A stretch of 64,000 nt of DNA from Amblyomma americanum (taxonomy: Eukaryota; Arthropoda; Arachnida; Ixodida; Ixodidae): assembly GCF_052857255.1 (NCBI RefSeq), contig NC_135497.1:185170084-185234083 (forward strand), in the 5' to 3' direction. Each line of letters starts with the position of its first letter. Within the stretch, counting starts at the first letter, position 1. The notes below the pieces were generated by a model, which did not search any database, was not told where the DNA came from, and saw nothing but the letters and a program-made list of their open reading frames with translations. This document shows positions 49,140 to 62,200 of the stretch, piece after piece. The position numbers and the translations under genes are program-made.

Positions 49140-50117
49140 GCATGAAGGATCAGCACAACTGGGGTGAAGATGTGAAAATGGCTGCAGCAAGTTGAGGGTA
49201 GTCAGTTTTTGTGGCAGTGAGACAACTGCCAGTTTTTAAGCTTTTATCATTTTACTTATTGATGATGGTTTGAAAGTTTTGTGCCTGCTAGTGGTACGAC
49301 TACCTGAGTTTTTTTATGTAGCATGAATTTGATATGTGATATACAGTTTAGGAGCATTTTTATGGTAAGGTTATTCTCACCTTTGCACAAATTTTGTTCT
49401 AGATTGCTTTCTTGAGGCATTTTTGCATTGTGAATTTTGAACAGCACAGTCTTGATAATCTGTTATGTGATCCCAAGGAATTTTGGGTTACCTTGCTTAC
49501 ATGCCTATGAAAAGCTTTTGTGTTAGGGGCACATTGTTTTACAATCCCTCTGCAGGCTAAAGTAAATCATGCAATAGAATCATGTAAATGCTGAACTGAT
49601 GTCACACAAGCACCTTGGAAAGGTTTTGTTGGATTGCAGTGCCATGATCAAGTACGGAACATGCATCATAGATTTTTCGGTATTTTCATAGCAGTTGGCC
49701 CAAGTTTCTTTGCAACCATTTCCATTTTTTTTTCTTTGCAAGCTCATTTTATGTGCACAAGGAAGCTTACAGAGAAATGTTGCTTAGCCATTTGAAGATG
49801 GCATGCCTATTTCTGTGAACTGGGCAACGGGAGCAAAGTGCCAAACACTACATTGTGGGCATTGCAAATGCACCATGTTTTGAGATGGTATCATGCATTG
49901 TTTTCCCGCATTGTCAGTGAAATGCTGTACTAGTTAAAGAGACAACTTTACAAAACCAATTGTCGTATGCTTTTATTACAGTTGTGCTATGTACATACCG
50001 TGTAGTTTCTTATCAGACATTCAACAGAACGTGCATCTTGTGAAAGGGGAAGCCTTCATGGCACCCTGTGCAGTGTACAATTTACTGTTGGGTCTCAATT
50101 TCAGATTTTGCTAATAA
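49140..50117 (+). other. 3' UTR of the GTPase gene
   Basis: AT-rich sequence without ORFs of note, ending near an AATAAA at 50112-50117. Confidence 0.65.
50112..50117 (+). terminator. Poly(A) signal of the GTPase gene
   Basis: AATAAA followed by a GT-rich stretch, about 970 bp after the stop codon. Confidence 0.6.
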
Positions 50118-51192
50118 AGTGCTCATGACAGTAGTCAAGTTGTTATAAAGCGTGTCTTCTTTGCCTTGAAGAGGTTTTTGTTACAAAAGTTACATTTCTG
50201 AACACAAACTGTTCTACACTGCCCAAGCTGTCTTAGCACACACTGGTGTTTCTACAGAGCAAGAAGACCAGCATAAATTCGAGGCTCAAAGGGAACAGCA
50301 TCCCTGGTTAAACACATCTGCATGCAACGACAAATGCATGACAAAGCTTTCTGGTATCTACCACTGCAGCAGAAAAATGTACTGCTTGGTACATACAATA
50401 AGCATGTTAAAGTGTACAGTTCTTCCTAAACATCGCTGTAGTGTAGGCAGTGGGCTGCACTCAGAGAAATTGTGTGCTATGGCCTTGCTTGTTTACACGT
50501 TCTTGATGCCATGTCAAAATAACAAACCCAGTACGATTTCCCACTGAACACGATGAAGAGAACAGTGCGAAAGGCAAATGCACAGACTGCACTTTGTGTA
50601 AGCACATCAAGACGGAACTTGAAACTACTCATTAAGAATGCTAAACACCAGGAGGAGACTTCCTGTACTGGTCAGCAAAGTCTTTTATCTTTCGCCAGAG
50701 CTCCTGCGGCTCGTCCACACGTGGCACCTGAAATGACAGCAATGATAGCCTCGATAAATGGCAGTCTGTGGGGGGTTTTACAAAGTTGCCATATTCTAAT
50801 GAAACTTATGTTCGGCACCAATGTGACATTTCATTCCGGCGCAAATCATTTTTAAACCTTGCCTTTTCCGCAGCCTCAGTTCAGATTAATTCTACTCGCA
50901 ACACTGCATGATATGCGGTGTCACAAACGTCCCCATGCGAGTACCCGTGCCCCGCTTCGCTTAACAAAATTTTGAGGCTTGTTATTAGGTTGTCTTGGGC
51001 ATTTCATGAAAGGAGCCATCGTTTTCGCTCACTACTTCAGGCATTCAACGGGAGTACGAGCGTTTTTCTAATAACGTTTGTAACGCCATCGTTGCATCCC
51101 GCGATGCCCATCCCTGTCCACAAACTGCGTTTCGGTTTGCTGTTTTACAATGGTCCCACTGGGCATTTAAAAAAAATTCTTGTGGCGAAAAC
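50118..51192. other. Intergenic DNA, nothing recognised
   Basis: Short ORFs up to 100 codons without support. Confidence 0.4.
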
Positions 51193-51200
51193 TGGAGACT

Positions 51201-51431
51201 AATGTTTAGGTTTTATGAGGGTTTAACGCCCCAAAGCGACTCAGACTATAAGGGACGCTGTAGTGAAGGGCTCCGAAAATTTCAACCACCTGGGGTTCTT
51301 TTAACGTACACTGACATCACACAGTACACGTGCCTCTATAATTTCGCCTCCATCGAAATTCGACCGCCGCGGCCGGGATCGAACCCGAGTGTTCGGGTCA
51401 GCAGCCGAGCGCTTGAGCCACCGCAGCGGCG
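51201..51431 (-). mobile_element. Ruka-like SINE, complete insertion
   Basis: Minus strand: head GCTGCGGTGGCTCAAGCGCT, B box GGGTTCGATCCCGG, ATTTCGATGGAGGCGAAAT, and tail CATAAAACCTAAACATT. Flanked by TGGAGACT at 51193-51200 and 51432-51439. Confidence 0.9.
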
Positions 51432-51559
51432 TGGAGACTCGGGAATGTGTGCGACCGTCAACTCCGAAAACGTCCGCAAAACCCCAGCAGTGGCCCTTCA
51501 AAGGCTTTGTCAGTACATTAATGAACGTCTTTCATTGGCTAGCTTCACTACGTGTGTTT

Positions 51560-52690
51560 TAAAGGAAAATACAGCCCGAACAAAGACAACGGACGAAGAA
51601 GAGGAGCACAACACAAGCGCAGTCTCGCAACTAAAATTTTATTTAAGAGGAAAACACATATAAAAGCGACCGAAAAAACGGCGAAGTCAGCAATCGCATG
51701 AGGCAATCAACACAAGGAACAAACTCAAAAACTGAACAGATAGCGCGGGGCGCCCTTTTCTATGACCCATGGCAAATCAGGTATTGTCCAAGAACCGTAT
51801 CTCAGCATCACATAATGTGATAGAGGGTTGACTGATTGATGCACGCGCTAATTTTCTTTATGAAAAACTCTCTGGTACGCTGGTCTCGGTGCCGGTACAG
51901 TACCTCGGTTTTTTTCAAATATCGCCTTACAGTTCTTTTTATCTTCGCACTGAGCGCAATGTTTAGATACATCGGACGATGCTTGCTCGTGTTCTTTTAG
52001 GTGGATATTTAAGCAGTGCCCGGTTTGTCCGATATACACCTTTTGGCAAGTGAAAGGAATCTGGTACACCACCGAACGCACACAATCCACAAATCTTGAT
52101 CTGTGCCGCACCGAACACGTAAAGGGGCGCATTTTTTTCTTCCATTCTTGGACATCTGTCCCAGTCGTCGGACACAGGCGTTGAAGCTTTAGGGGTGCTG
52201 AACAGATGTCAACACTAAAACGACGAGCAACATTCGTCAGATGGTGTGCCATGCGATGCACGTAGGGAATCGCCACTGCTTTCTTTTTGGCTCCCGTTTT
52301 TTCACCTCTGTTCGCGGTTCGGAGACCCCCGAAATTTCCAATTAGTTTTTCGCATGTAGTGTAGTACGTGTTATAACAGTGAGCGGGAAACCTGCCGCGG
52401 TCAGTCGTTGCACCTACAAGGAAACACCGCACCGTCTGCTACGGAGTGCACACAAGATCTTTCTAGAGCAGACCTTAGGCAGGATAGGGCTTTGCCGTTT
52501 TTTACCAGTTTCGTGTGCCCTGAACAAAAGTTCAGAATCGGTTTTTTTGAGCGTGCTTCGTTGACCCAACAAGTGTGGCCCTCCTTGAACATCAGTCTTA
52601 GATCTAGGAACTAAGTTCATCTTTTTCCGGCATTTCGAATGTGAAATTTAGACCCATGGCGTTCTCTTTAAAAACTTTCAACACATCAAC
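51560..52690 (-). mobile_element. Penelope-like element, 3' half with GIY-YIG domain
   Basis: On the minus strand, the end of the reverse transcriptase region (LNFTFEMPEKDE, then LMFKEGHTCWVNEARSKKPI and NGKALSCLRSALERSC, 52660-52433) is followed after a frameshift by a 194-codon ORF (52432-51848). It has a basic linker and a GIY-YIG-type endonuclease domain: VVYQIPFTCQKVYIGQTGHC, then LKEHE and HCAQC. The 3' UTR holds AAATAAAATTTTAGTTGCG (about 51645). Penelope elements combine RT and GIY-YIG nuclease to insert by target priming. In this copy both arginines usual after YIGQTG are histidines, and frameshifts plus 5' truncation mark it as dead. Confidence 0.8.
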
Positions 52691-53922
52691 CTATGTGCGT
52701 TTTCTTTTCCGAGAGATTTTTTGTAATATAAATGGCGAAGAAAAAGTATTGGTGCCATTAATGTCCTGTCATATTCTTGGATTGCAAGAGGCTCTGAATA
52801 AAACTGGCACATTAGAACAGCATGTTTACAAGTTTTGCAGTCAGTCACAAATATGATTTGATAACAGTCTGATGTTGGGCAAGTTTGTGAACTACAAACG
52901 TGACGGAAAACCATGCGTGGATGCGTGCGTCGTCTCTTTCTCGTCCGGTGTTTACGCGCAGTTTTCCGTCCCGTCATATTCAAAAATATGTTACAAGCAC
53001 ATATATTAAGCCGAATTAATCAGTCGTTTCACTAATACTTGCTTGCCACGGGTAACTGCTAAAATGACACTTGGTGACCCAAATTTATCATGGTGCAATA
53101 AAGTAAACAGCGCAATACTACGCACTACAGCATGAACAGCTAACACCATTCTAGAATGCAGAACTTCTAGCAGAACTCGGAACCCCTTTTCTTTTAGTGT
53201 GTGCACGCAAACCTGATAGTTCTGGGATATATACACGCCCGCGTAGACTCCAGCGCCGAAGGAAACCTGCAAAACATACCACTCGGATCATACGACTGCG
53301 ATTGTAGGCCGCATCAAACAGTGACCCACACAATAATGCGTTTTTTAAAACTTTCTATATTAGAACGAAAACATTATATTATTGAACTGCACATAAAAAC
53401 ACTACTTTTAAAATGTACGCAAAAACAATAGCCGCCCCTAAGCGACAACAAAAATATAGCAGCATAGGTATCTCCTCCCTAATACAAAAAGCCAACAATT
53501 ACCAAAGCTCCCTGCCCAAACATGCAAAAGACCAAAATTAGGCGACCATATTCTAGGTGTCCATAACGCTGGTATATATCGAAGTAACTGCCACAGAAGA
53601 AACACAACACATTTCAAGGTCGTAAAGTGACGCTGTATATGCATGCAAGTGCACAGTACTACACCAGCCTTGGTCACTCAACACTGCGGTGTCACGCGCG
53701 CGCCGCCGGTACTCACTATAAATTTCAGCATGTCCGCTGTGGCGGTATACTTGCTGCTGGTGTAGGACGCTATCTTCTCTGCTGAGATCTCACTAGCAGC
53801 GGGCTATTTGCTCACTCGCACGACCTAAAGACAACAGCTGGCAGCTACCTGCACGCGCTGAAATCGCACGGGACGACAAAGGCAAGGTTTCAGCCGCCGA
53901 TTGTTTACAGTGTGCGCGCAGT
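52691..53922. other. Intergenic DNA and ENY2 5' region
   Basis: No element or gene before the ENY2 start. The GC-richer 53690-53920 stretch upstream of the first ATG is the likely ENY2 promoter and 5' UTR. No clear TATA box. Confidence 0.45.
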
Positions 53923-56900
53923 ATGGTATTCAACTTCGCTCAGCGGCTGCCGCCAGCCGCTAAAGAAGAACAGGCTGGGTGAGTATAATGTGCATCTGTC
54001 TTTTTCTATAATAAAAGTAGTAGAGGCGCTCGAATATGTGCCAATAAGACGGATCGTATAAGAATACGACAATACACGGAAACATGGGAGATTGTAGGGC
54101 CGTAGAGCTTAGCCAGGCTTAGCGAGCATATCATTCCGGCTCGCGCGGCTGCTATTGCGGCAAAATTTGTGAAAAATTGTGCGTCCACATTCGTCACGTA
54201 CATACATAGCTTGTGTCAAGGCTATGAGCGAGTAAGTGTGAAGCTTCGTACCTGGCACAATTAAGAGCAGCTCATGACAATCCGTATAGTTTGCATACGC
54301 AGCGTTCGTACCACCATGATTGCGTCCATGATTGAGTAGTAATCGCTGTTCTTCCCAACCTTTGTGTTTCAGACCTCTTGAACGTCAGAAAGTGTATCAG
54401 ATGAAAGCCAGCATAAACCAGAAACTGATCGAGAGCGGAGAACGGGATCGGTAAGTTTTACTGCTCCGTGTGCGCGCAACAAGCGCGGATACGCTGTCCG
54501 TGCTGCCGCTCTGTATTCGTGAAGGCTGGCGAATGGCGCGTTCTTGCACGCGGAACACTTGCGTCGGCTTCTGCTCAGGAAAGCTTCGAGCGAGCTCGTG
54601 CGTGTTCTCACCGCAGCCCGATTCGAATGTTGTGTGCTTGCGCGCGGAACGCTTGCGTCGATCCCTGCCCAGTGTGCTTGCACGCGGAACGCTTGCGTCG
54701 GTCCCTGCCCAGTGTGCTTGCGCGCGGAACGCTTGCGTCGATCCCTGCCCAGTGTGCTTGCGCGCGGAACGCTTGCGTCGATCCCTGCCCAGTGTGCTTG
54801 CACGCGGAACGCTTCCGTCGATCCCTGCCCAGTGTGCTTGCGCGCGGAACGCTTGCGTCGATCCCTGCCCAGTGTGCTTGCACGCGGAACGCTTGCGTCG
54901 GTCCCTGCCCAAAGAAGCATTTTTGTGTGCGTGTTCTTGCCGCAACCCATTTGTGCTGCCATGGTGTTATCAAGCGAGGTCTTTCCCGTCGAGGAATCTG
55001 ACGCCGCTGTGCAGGATCCGATGAAGAGTTTCACCCGAAGGTTTGTCTGTTGCTCTACTGCGGCATTTCTACATGTGACACTAAAAATTGCGCAGAGGAA
55101 CAAGAGTAAAACTGCCTCTGAAGGATACTTAGCAGGGCGGGTTCCTTCGCCGCACGCCTGCAGCGGAAGCTATTTTCTTTTGCAAAGCAGCGTGCAGTTT
55201 GTGCCTTCATGGCCGTGCAGTTAAGTACAAGCGTCAGAAGTTCGCACTTCAGCAAGCAGCTGTTGCCTGGTGTTGAACCTATGGTTTGACCGTTTTGTAA
55301 AATGCCTTGCTGGAAATACTTGCCGAATCAGTGCATTAAGTAGCGAACTGCCGTCGTTAAAGTGTGTGCTGCTGAAGTCTATTATAGGCCAGGGGTGCCG
55401 CGTTGATTCACTAATGTGCGGACACAGACGGAGCACGCTGGCATATTTTGCCTATTGGCTGTTTTCAGGCATGGGGTGTGCATCTACTGCACTCCTGGTG
55501 GTACGGTCGTGCAGGAGTGCACCACGACCCTTCTATTCTGTGGTTGCATTTACAACGGCAGCGTGTGCGCCATTATTTTCTTTGCCCCTGTACGCAGCTA
55601 AGTCTGTGACAGCGTAATTTACACGTAGCGCTAGCTGTGTGCCAGTGGCAGCACTGCACTGTTATTTAATCATATACTGTTGTGAATGTATGTGTTCATG
55701 CCTCTTAGCTAGCATCTTTTGACAGTAGTCTTTGGCTGTGTTGCACTGCTTCAAAAATGGGTTTTAGCTGCAATGATTTTTTTTTTTTCGAACCCTGGTA
55801 GGAAGTGCTAGCTCCAAAAAGTGTCCTTGCAGTCTTGCATGAATTGACTAGTATGTGTTTTCTTTTTTATATATATAGATTAAAAGAGTTACTGCGTACA
55901 AGATTAATAGAATGTGGATGGAGGGACCAACTGAAAGCGTACTGCAAAGGTTGGTACAGTGGAATGAGTGTTTACCAAGGACTAGAAAAAGTTTTGTAAG
56001 CTTTCATGGGATGCTGATTTAATAAGAAAAATGTCTCTGTACTGGTATGTGAAGTGAACATAACTCCATTTAGTTGGTTTCATGCAGCTTATGGCCTATA
56101 GGTGTAACTTTGGCATGTTTTTTTTTTTCAAGTTACAGTTGTGAAGACGTGTCATGAAAACCCACCCTTACTCCTTGTAATTTTAGATTAGTGCTGGTGG
56201 CCAGCTAGTATGCACTTATTACCGACCGGGTTCCTTACGGAATCTAGAAATTTTGCAGAGACTAAAGTCTTGAGAAGAATTGCAATCGTGTAGTGCCTGT
56301 AATTTGGTGAATTATTTTTGTTGGTATTCAGTACCAGCTCGAAGAACCTTTGTGTGTTAGCAGTACAGTGTGGTCCGAGAAAAGAATGTTTGTATTCTAA
56401 GGTGTTGCAGCGTAGTGGTAGCTACAGCTGGTGTTGGCACATCAGGAGCTGAATGCTCGGAACTCAAGAACAAAGCGGCAAACACCCCTCAAAGGAGGCC
56501 CAGCCCGCCAGCCAGTAGTGTTGACCGATTGTCATGATGTTGCTGTGAAATCCCATTTTGTGGAGGCAGCCACCTGCGATGTCACGCTAAGGATTGACCG
56601 TGACGTCCCGACAAACTGTTGACGCCATTGGCTGAGGAGCCTCTTTTGAGGGTTTTTTGCTGCTTCGTTCTCTAGTTGTATCGGACTATAGAAAGGCTAA
56701 TTATTGGTTGTTACTTTGGCCATCATGACTGCCAAGGTTACTGGTACCAACCAGTTAAAAGAGTGTTGAGAACAGAATTCATAATTGGGCACCCGATATG
56801 CAGGTGTCGCATTGCTATGGCTTCGGCAGTAGCGTTACATATTCAGTGAGGTGAAGGTACAAACTCTGCACATTAAAAGTAATCTTTTTCTACTCCCCAG

Positions 56901-58925
56901 TTCTTTCGCTTAAATATGAACTAAACTGTAGGACATAGTACATAGTAATTTACTTAGTAGGTGTGCTGCTAGAATGAGTCTGGTATTTTGGCCTTTGAAC
57001 AAAAGTTTTTGTGCGCTTGGTATGGCCAGTTGCCCTTTGCACAAGTTAGATATTTTTTTTATGGTTAATGAGTTGAGTGGCTTGTAAAAGTTGTTCTGGA
57101 TAGACACCTTTCTTGCATGCAGGACTTGCAAGGCCTATGTTCTGAGCAGTTTTGGCAAACACTGTGCATGTGCCATTGTGCATTACCCAGAGGTTGTATA
57201 GTGGTGCATACATACCTTTGGAGCCTAGTCATCACCTGCTGCCCTTGCATTTTCTGAATATCTGCACCAGTATAGCTGTAGTTAATGCAAAAGGGCTGAA
57301 AGCAAGCTGTATGTGTTTGTATATTGCAAGTTGCTGATCGGTTATGGTTCATTGCTGATGCTCAACTTCCATTCATACCAGTAATTTTGAGGTATTTTGT
57401 GTAAGACTATTTCTGAATTCTTTCTTGCAGAAATCATTAGAGAAAAAGGTGTTGAAAACGTGTCAGTTGATGAGCTTATAGCAGCAGTCACACCAAGGGC
57501 AAGAGGTAAGTGCCAAAAAAATTGTTTCTATGCATGGTTGCAGAATCTGGTGAAGTGCATATTTTAGAAGTTAAATTTTCTTTTATCGCAGAACTACTCT
57601 TTTGGGAAATGTGGAAAAAAAAGGCGAAGAACTTGCTTGTTTGTTTTGGTGCACTTATTTGAACCTTTGCAGATGCAGCAGACGCTGCTGCACAGAAACA
57701 TGTAGTGAAAAATGTACAGGGGCTTGTATCTATCGGTTTACTCCTTAAAAGATGACAGGGCATTCTGCCAGGTGGAAGGAAGTGTGTCAGGCACATGTCG
57801 TGCAGCAAAACAGTCTCTCTTCAGGCACCTTTATTTTCATTGGATCAGCTTCTACATTTAAACTTGGTGGTAAATTGCCATGCATTGTGAAGCTTACCAG
57901 CCTATCTGTGTGCTTTCACCCGCAGTGAAAAGTTGATGGAAGGCAAAATTGGAGAAAAACATTCTTGTTGCCGTCCTTCCATTCATCCAGAGAAAGATTG
58001 TGCCTGTGCCCGTGCGATTTACACTGTGTGCCATTAAATTTCAAACAATACTCTTGAGGCGAGAAAATAAAATTTCTTTGACAGAGTTGCCTTCCATAAA
58101 CTTTTGACAACAGGTTTACGTGGGAAGAGCCCTTAAAAAGACACTGAGGACATGTTTTGGCCTAAATCAACAGATAACCACATTCTAATGACAAAGACAC
58201 TCTTTTCACCGCAAACGGAGCTTATAAAATGCAGTACATCTACACAGATTTTTTGCGTGGATCCCGGAGGCTAGGCTTCACCTTTGTTCACTTCAAAACC
58301 GTGATCACAGAGTTCCTTTAGGTGTAGGCGTCATGAGCTTGAATTGAGTGGCGGGAAAATTTTTACATACAACTTCCTTACCAGTAGACCTTTCCATCGG
58401 GAAACATAGCAACGCTTCCACCCTAGACTTTTGCAAACCAGTTCGGCACACAACAGTCCAGCAAGCAATATGGCGACTCTCCAGGAACTCTTATTGGAAA
58501 AGTCTATAAATACCTATCTGTCTTTTGCTGCTGGATAAAAATAAACAGAGCCACATAATTCGTTTTTACTAAGAACAAAAATTGGTCCTCGGTGTCTCTT
58601 TGGGCAGTCACTACAGAGGTTGACCAGCAAAGAAAGCACTTACTGCCGGTTGCCGCCTAACTTGACTGAAATGGCTGTTCTACTGAGGACTGCAAAGGGT
58701 TAAGCAAAGGAACGTGCATGCTTTACATTGCATTTTATTAAAAAACAGCTCAGTGTTAATAAGTGCTTGCTAAGGGACATTTGTTTTAGCAAGCACTGTA
58801 CTGTTTTGAAGGCTTCATTCATTGGGGAATTTGCTTCCCTTGCAGCTACTGTGCCGGACATCATCAAGCGTGAACTTCTTCACCAGATCAAGAATTTTCT
58901 GATAGATCAGCAGGCATGCGGTTAA
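53923..58925 (+). CDS. ENY2: ENY2 (SAGA/TREX-2 subunit), join(53923..53978,54373..54450,55879..55949,57431..57505,58846..58925)
   Basis: Five exons splice in phase to 119 residues. The core [53 protein letters not shown] and [17 protein letters not shown] matches animal ENY2 (Sus1) throughout. All donors and acceptors are GT/AG (GTGAGT, GTAAGT, GTTGGT, GTAAGT donors). ENY2 is a small all-helical protein. It anchors the H2B-deubiquitinating module of SAGA (binding the N-terminal helix of ATXN7L3/Sgf11) and also joins the TREX-2 mRNA-export complex (wrapping GANP/Sac3) at nuclear pores. The first ATG gives an N-terminal extension ([19 protein letters not shown]) relative to the 101-residue human protein. 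Initiation at the internal Met (MKASINQKL) in exon 2 is the alternative. The weakest splice site is the exon 3 donor. Confidence 0.93.
54629..54910. repeat. 40-bp minisatellite, about 7 units, in ENY2 intron 2
   Basis: The unit contains CGCGGAACGCTTGCGTCG followed by ATCCCTGCCCAGTGTGCTTG. Units differ by CGCG/CACG and ATCC/GTCC variants. A diverged unit lies upstream at about 54544-54580. Because 40 is not a multiple of 3, all three frames cycle, and GC richness leaves ORFs of 120-244 codons open on both strands. These are artefacts. Confidence 0.95.
56560..56700 (-). mobile_element. Half copy of the palindromic MITE, in ENY2 intron 3
   Basis: The reverse complement of 56619-56696 reads TTTCTATAGTC, GAGAACGAAGC, then GCCAATGGCGTC, matching 16209-16275. 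Confidence 0.65.
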
Positions 58926-59041
58926 TGATGCAGCTCAAAATATTATATACCATCGAATTATTTTTAACTGGTCTTCATGCAGTTATCACATCAGCCGTGG
59001 TACCTTTAAGTAATACATGTTTGGAATTGCGCATTTATAGT

Positions 59042-59047
59042 AATAAA
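59042..59047 (+). terminator. Poly(A) signal of ENY2
   Basis: AATAAA 117 bp after the ENY2 stop codon. Confidence 0.65.
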
Positions 59048-59299
59048 CTCAATATTGTTGTATGCACAAGTATTAAAAGCAAACAGTGGAAAAAATATGT
59101 GTATATATTATCAAGACATCATGTGGCAAGACATCATTGACTGTACAGCAATAAATGGAACAAGCTTCCCATGAGCTTCTTTTCCCAAAATTTATGCATT
59201 CCTTGTATCCATGGGATGCAGTGATAGATTTATGCGATTTAGAGCAAATTTTTCCACCTGTGTCTGAAATGTAAAAACAGCAACAGCTGAAGAGAAGTG

Positions 59300-62200
59300 T
59301 CAGGGTTCCGCAGATTGCCACACCACCACTTTACCATCACTTCCATCCTCTTTCACGTGAATGCAAGTCACGGGCCCTGTAACCAAAACATGACACTTAT
59401 TGCATTGCAACTGCCAGCCTCACAAGGCTTGCGCAGCTTTGAAAATGAATGTCAACAAATTTTATGCTTCAGCTAGTTTTGATCTAAAGGAGCTCGCTCA
59501 ATCAGTACATTGTTACATTGTGTTGTCGTGAAAGCCTGCGCCAAATAATACACTTCTACATGCAGCAGAGGGTCCACAATCATGCGCAAAAGTTGGCGAG
59601 CCCTTTCTGGAGACTTTTTCATTTTCATGCTCACACCTGCGTATATACAAGTTCAGAGATGGCTATTGGTTAGAATCTTTCAGACGTCAGGCAGCTCTCA
59701 TGGCCGCGGCCAATAAGCAGCGTAGCTCAGCTCCCAGAGGTGGGGTCGGCGGAGGAGCGCCGACCTTCCAGCGTGCAGAAAGTGACGAGAGGGAGCATGA
59801 AGATGCTGAAATTCAAATTTTGACTGCAGATAACACAGCTTCTACAAAGCGCATTAAAAAAGTTCTTCCTCTACAATATTCGTGAAGCAGCGTGCTTTAA
59901 CATTCCAGGCACACCGCAACCTTATTAGAGCCCCTTTTATTTATCAATACTGCAATCCCCTCTGGGGATTTTAGCAGGGTGGGATACAATAAATACATAA
60001 TGAAAACAATAACACAGACAAAGCATATAATACAAATTAGATCCATGGAGCGTATAAACAGTTAAAGACAACACATTTCTAAACAATACCTGAAATAAAT
60101 GCCGATAGTGATGATTTTGAAATTTGATCATTGGTTAGTAGATTCCATTCAGTTACTGTTCGGGGAAAGAAAATACCTAAAACAGTTATTATGGGTGCTA
60201 AAGGCGGTTATTGTGCGACAACTCTGCCCATCTTTGAATACGTTTGGAACACTCAACGTATATGAAGTTGAAGTTTATTTTGCAACAAAGTGTTGCAAGG
60301 AAGGCCAGGGAAAGAGCTGTATAAACAGCTTGAGGGATCCTGGCTTGCCCTTTACACAGCAGCATTGACGGTGGCGGAAGACAAGAACAAGGAACAGATA
60401 AAGGGAAAAAAGGGAGCATCATGAAAGCATATGCATCATATAATACATATATACTTGTAAATAAAAATAAATATCACAATGCAGCACTCAGAAAAAAAAT
60501 ACTACAGGAAAGTGGGAGGGGGGGGGGGGGGGGGGAAGAGGGGTGCTCACGACAATAGCAACGTAAACCTACATGAATCTGTCGCAATTCTTGTAGAGAA
60601 ATGTTGGCAGCTATAAAGGGCTGGCGATGTTCCTTCGGTGCATCTAGAAATGTCTGCTATTAATTTGTTCTTCACTGCAAACAATGATTGTGTAAGCGAA
60701 GAGCGTGTGCTTTTACTAGTAAAAAAAAGAAAGTGGCACCTTCTTCAACTATTTGCACATGCAGACATTGCAGGCCTTGGAACACCACTAAAGGAGCAAG
60801 TGCACATCTTGCTCATGAAAATGAATGGCAAGTGAAATTGTAGTTTCAACAGCCTCTTGCTTACATTTAGAAAGCTTAGAATTAGTATTGTCGCAAGCTA
60901 CAGAGAAGTGAACTCCCAAATTTCCACAGGACATGGTAGAAAACCTGTAAATGAACGAGCGTGTAGCCAAGTTCCAGCAGCTTGCCTGAGGAGTAGAACT
61001 ATGAAACCATACTAGAGATTAAACAACATGGAGGCCTCATTTCAAGTCTTATTTTAACTTGTAATATATGACTTTTGTCCACACGGTTCTCGGACTGGTT
61101 AGCTGGGCAAGCAAGTGTTGGTTGCACTACATGCACAGGCATAAGTTATTTGCATGAAGGAAGGAAACCTTGGGAGAGGCCATATAAGCTGCACGCCAAA
61201 AAGTGTGCCACAAGCTTCGTACTTTTGCAAGGACTACTGGGAGTCTTTGGCCGACGGCACAGCCAATAGTAACGTTCAGCGCAGTGGCATAGTCTGCTGC
61301 ACATGCGCAAACCACTGAGACAGCGGCTAAGTAGGTGGGGGGAGCAGGGAGGAGCCTTCACGTCCGGCTTCAAAAAATGTGGCGTAACTGCCTCTCCAGA
61401 GTTTTTTTCCTTCCTCCATGGTTGTTTGCTTTGGTTTGGTTAGGTGGAAAACCATAGTTCGCAAGCTTTGCCCTGTGCCTATGGCAATTTTTGCTAACTG
61501 GGAAAAAGCACATCCCATTTGGACAGCAAGTTTAGTTAAAATCTTGGACTATTCTTCACCCACGGTGCACGAATTTTCACCCATGACTGAAGCGAACCCC
61601 GATCGGACAGTGGCATGAAACAAATTGCGAGGGGGTGGACACTTAAGCTCCACCTTACGGGTATGATGCAACAGCATTAATGGTTGTTTGCTACTTTCTT
61701 ATTTAGTACCTATTTCTAATTACACTCATTAGCATACATCAGTACGCATATTAGACCACATGATACAGGACACACAAGGTCTCTCGTTAAACAAGTCGAA
61801 CCAACATGCCTCCACAGGCGAGGGATAGCATGACTGACCTGCAACCCATAGGGTGATGGGTTCGATTTCTAATTATCCCGATTTTTTTCAGCATAATAAT
61901 TTACATCCTTACATGCCATAATGACATTTCAGTCATACAAACTCTTAATCACAATTAAACTAAAGTTTCAATCATTTTTATTCCACTCCTCAAAGTGTGA
62001 TGTTATGACCTTGTCGACCAGTTGGGTTTTTCCCAACAATCCCAATGCCAACAAACACGACTGTTTTTTTTGCTGAACATGAGCTTAAGGCTGTCACATA
62101 ACATTTGCGTTAAAAGTAGCCACAAGGCAGTTCAACATTCTAAAGCATGCATTCATTACCTGCTCTAAAAATTTTCATATATACTGGAATAAGTATAATA

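Noticed and set aside
54369..55224. Overlapping ORFs of 121-244 codons on both strands with a repeated arginine- and serine-rich motif
   Set aside because: They follow the 40-bp minisatellite in ENY2 intron 2 and are open in several frames at once because the unit has no stop codon.
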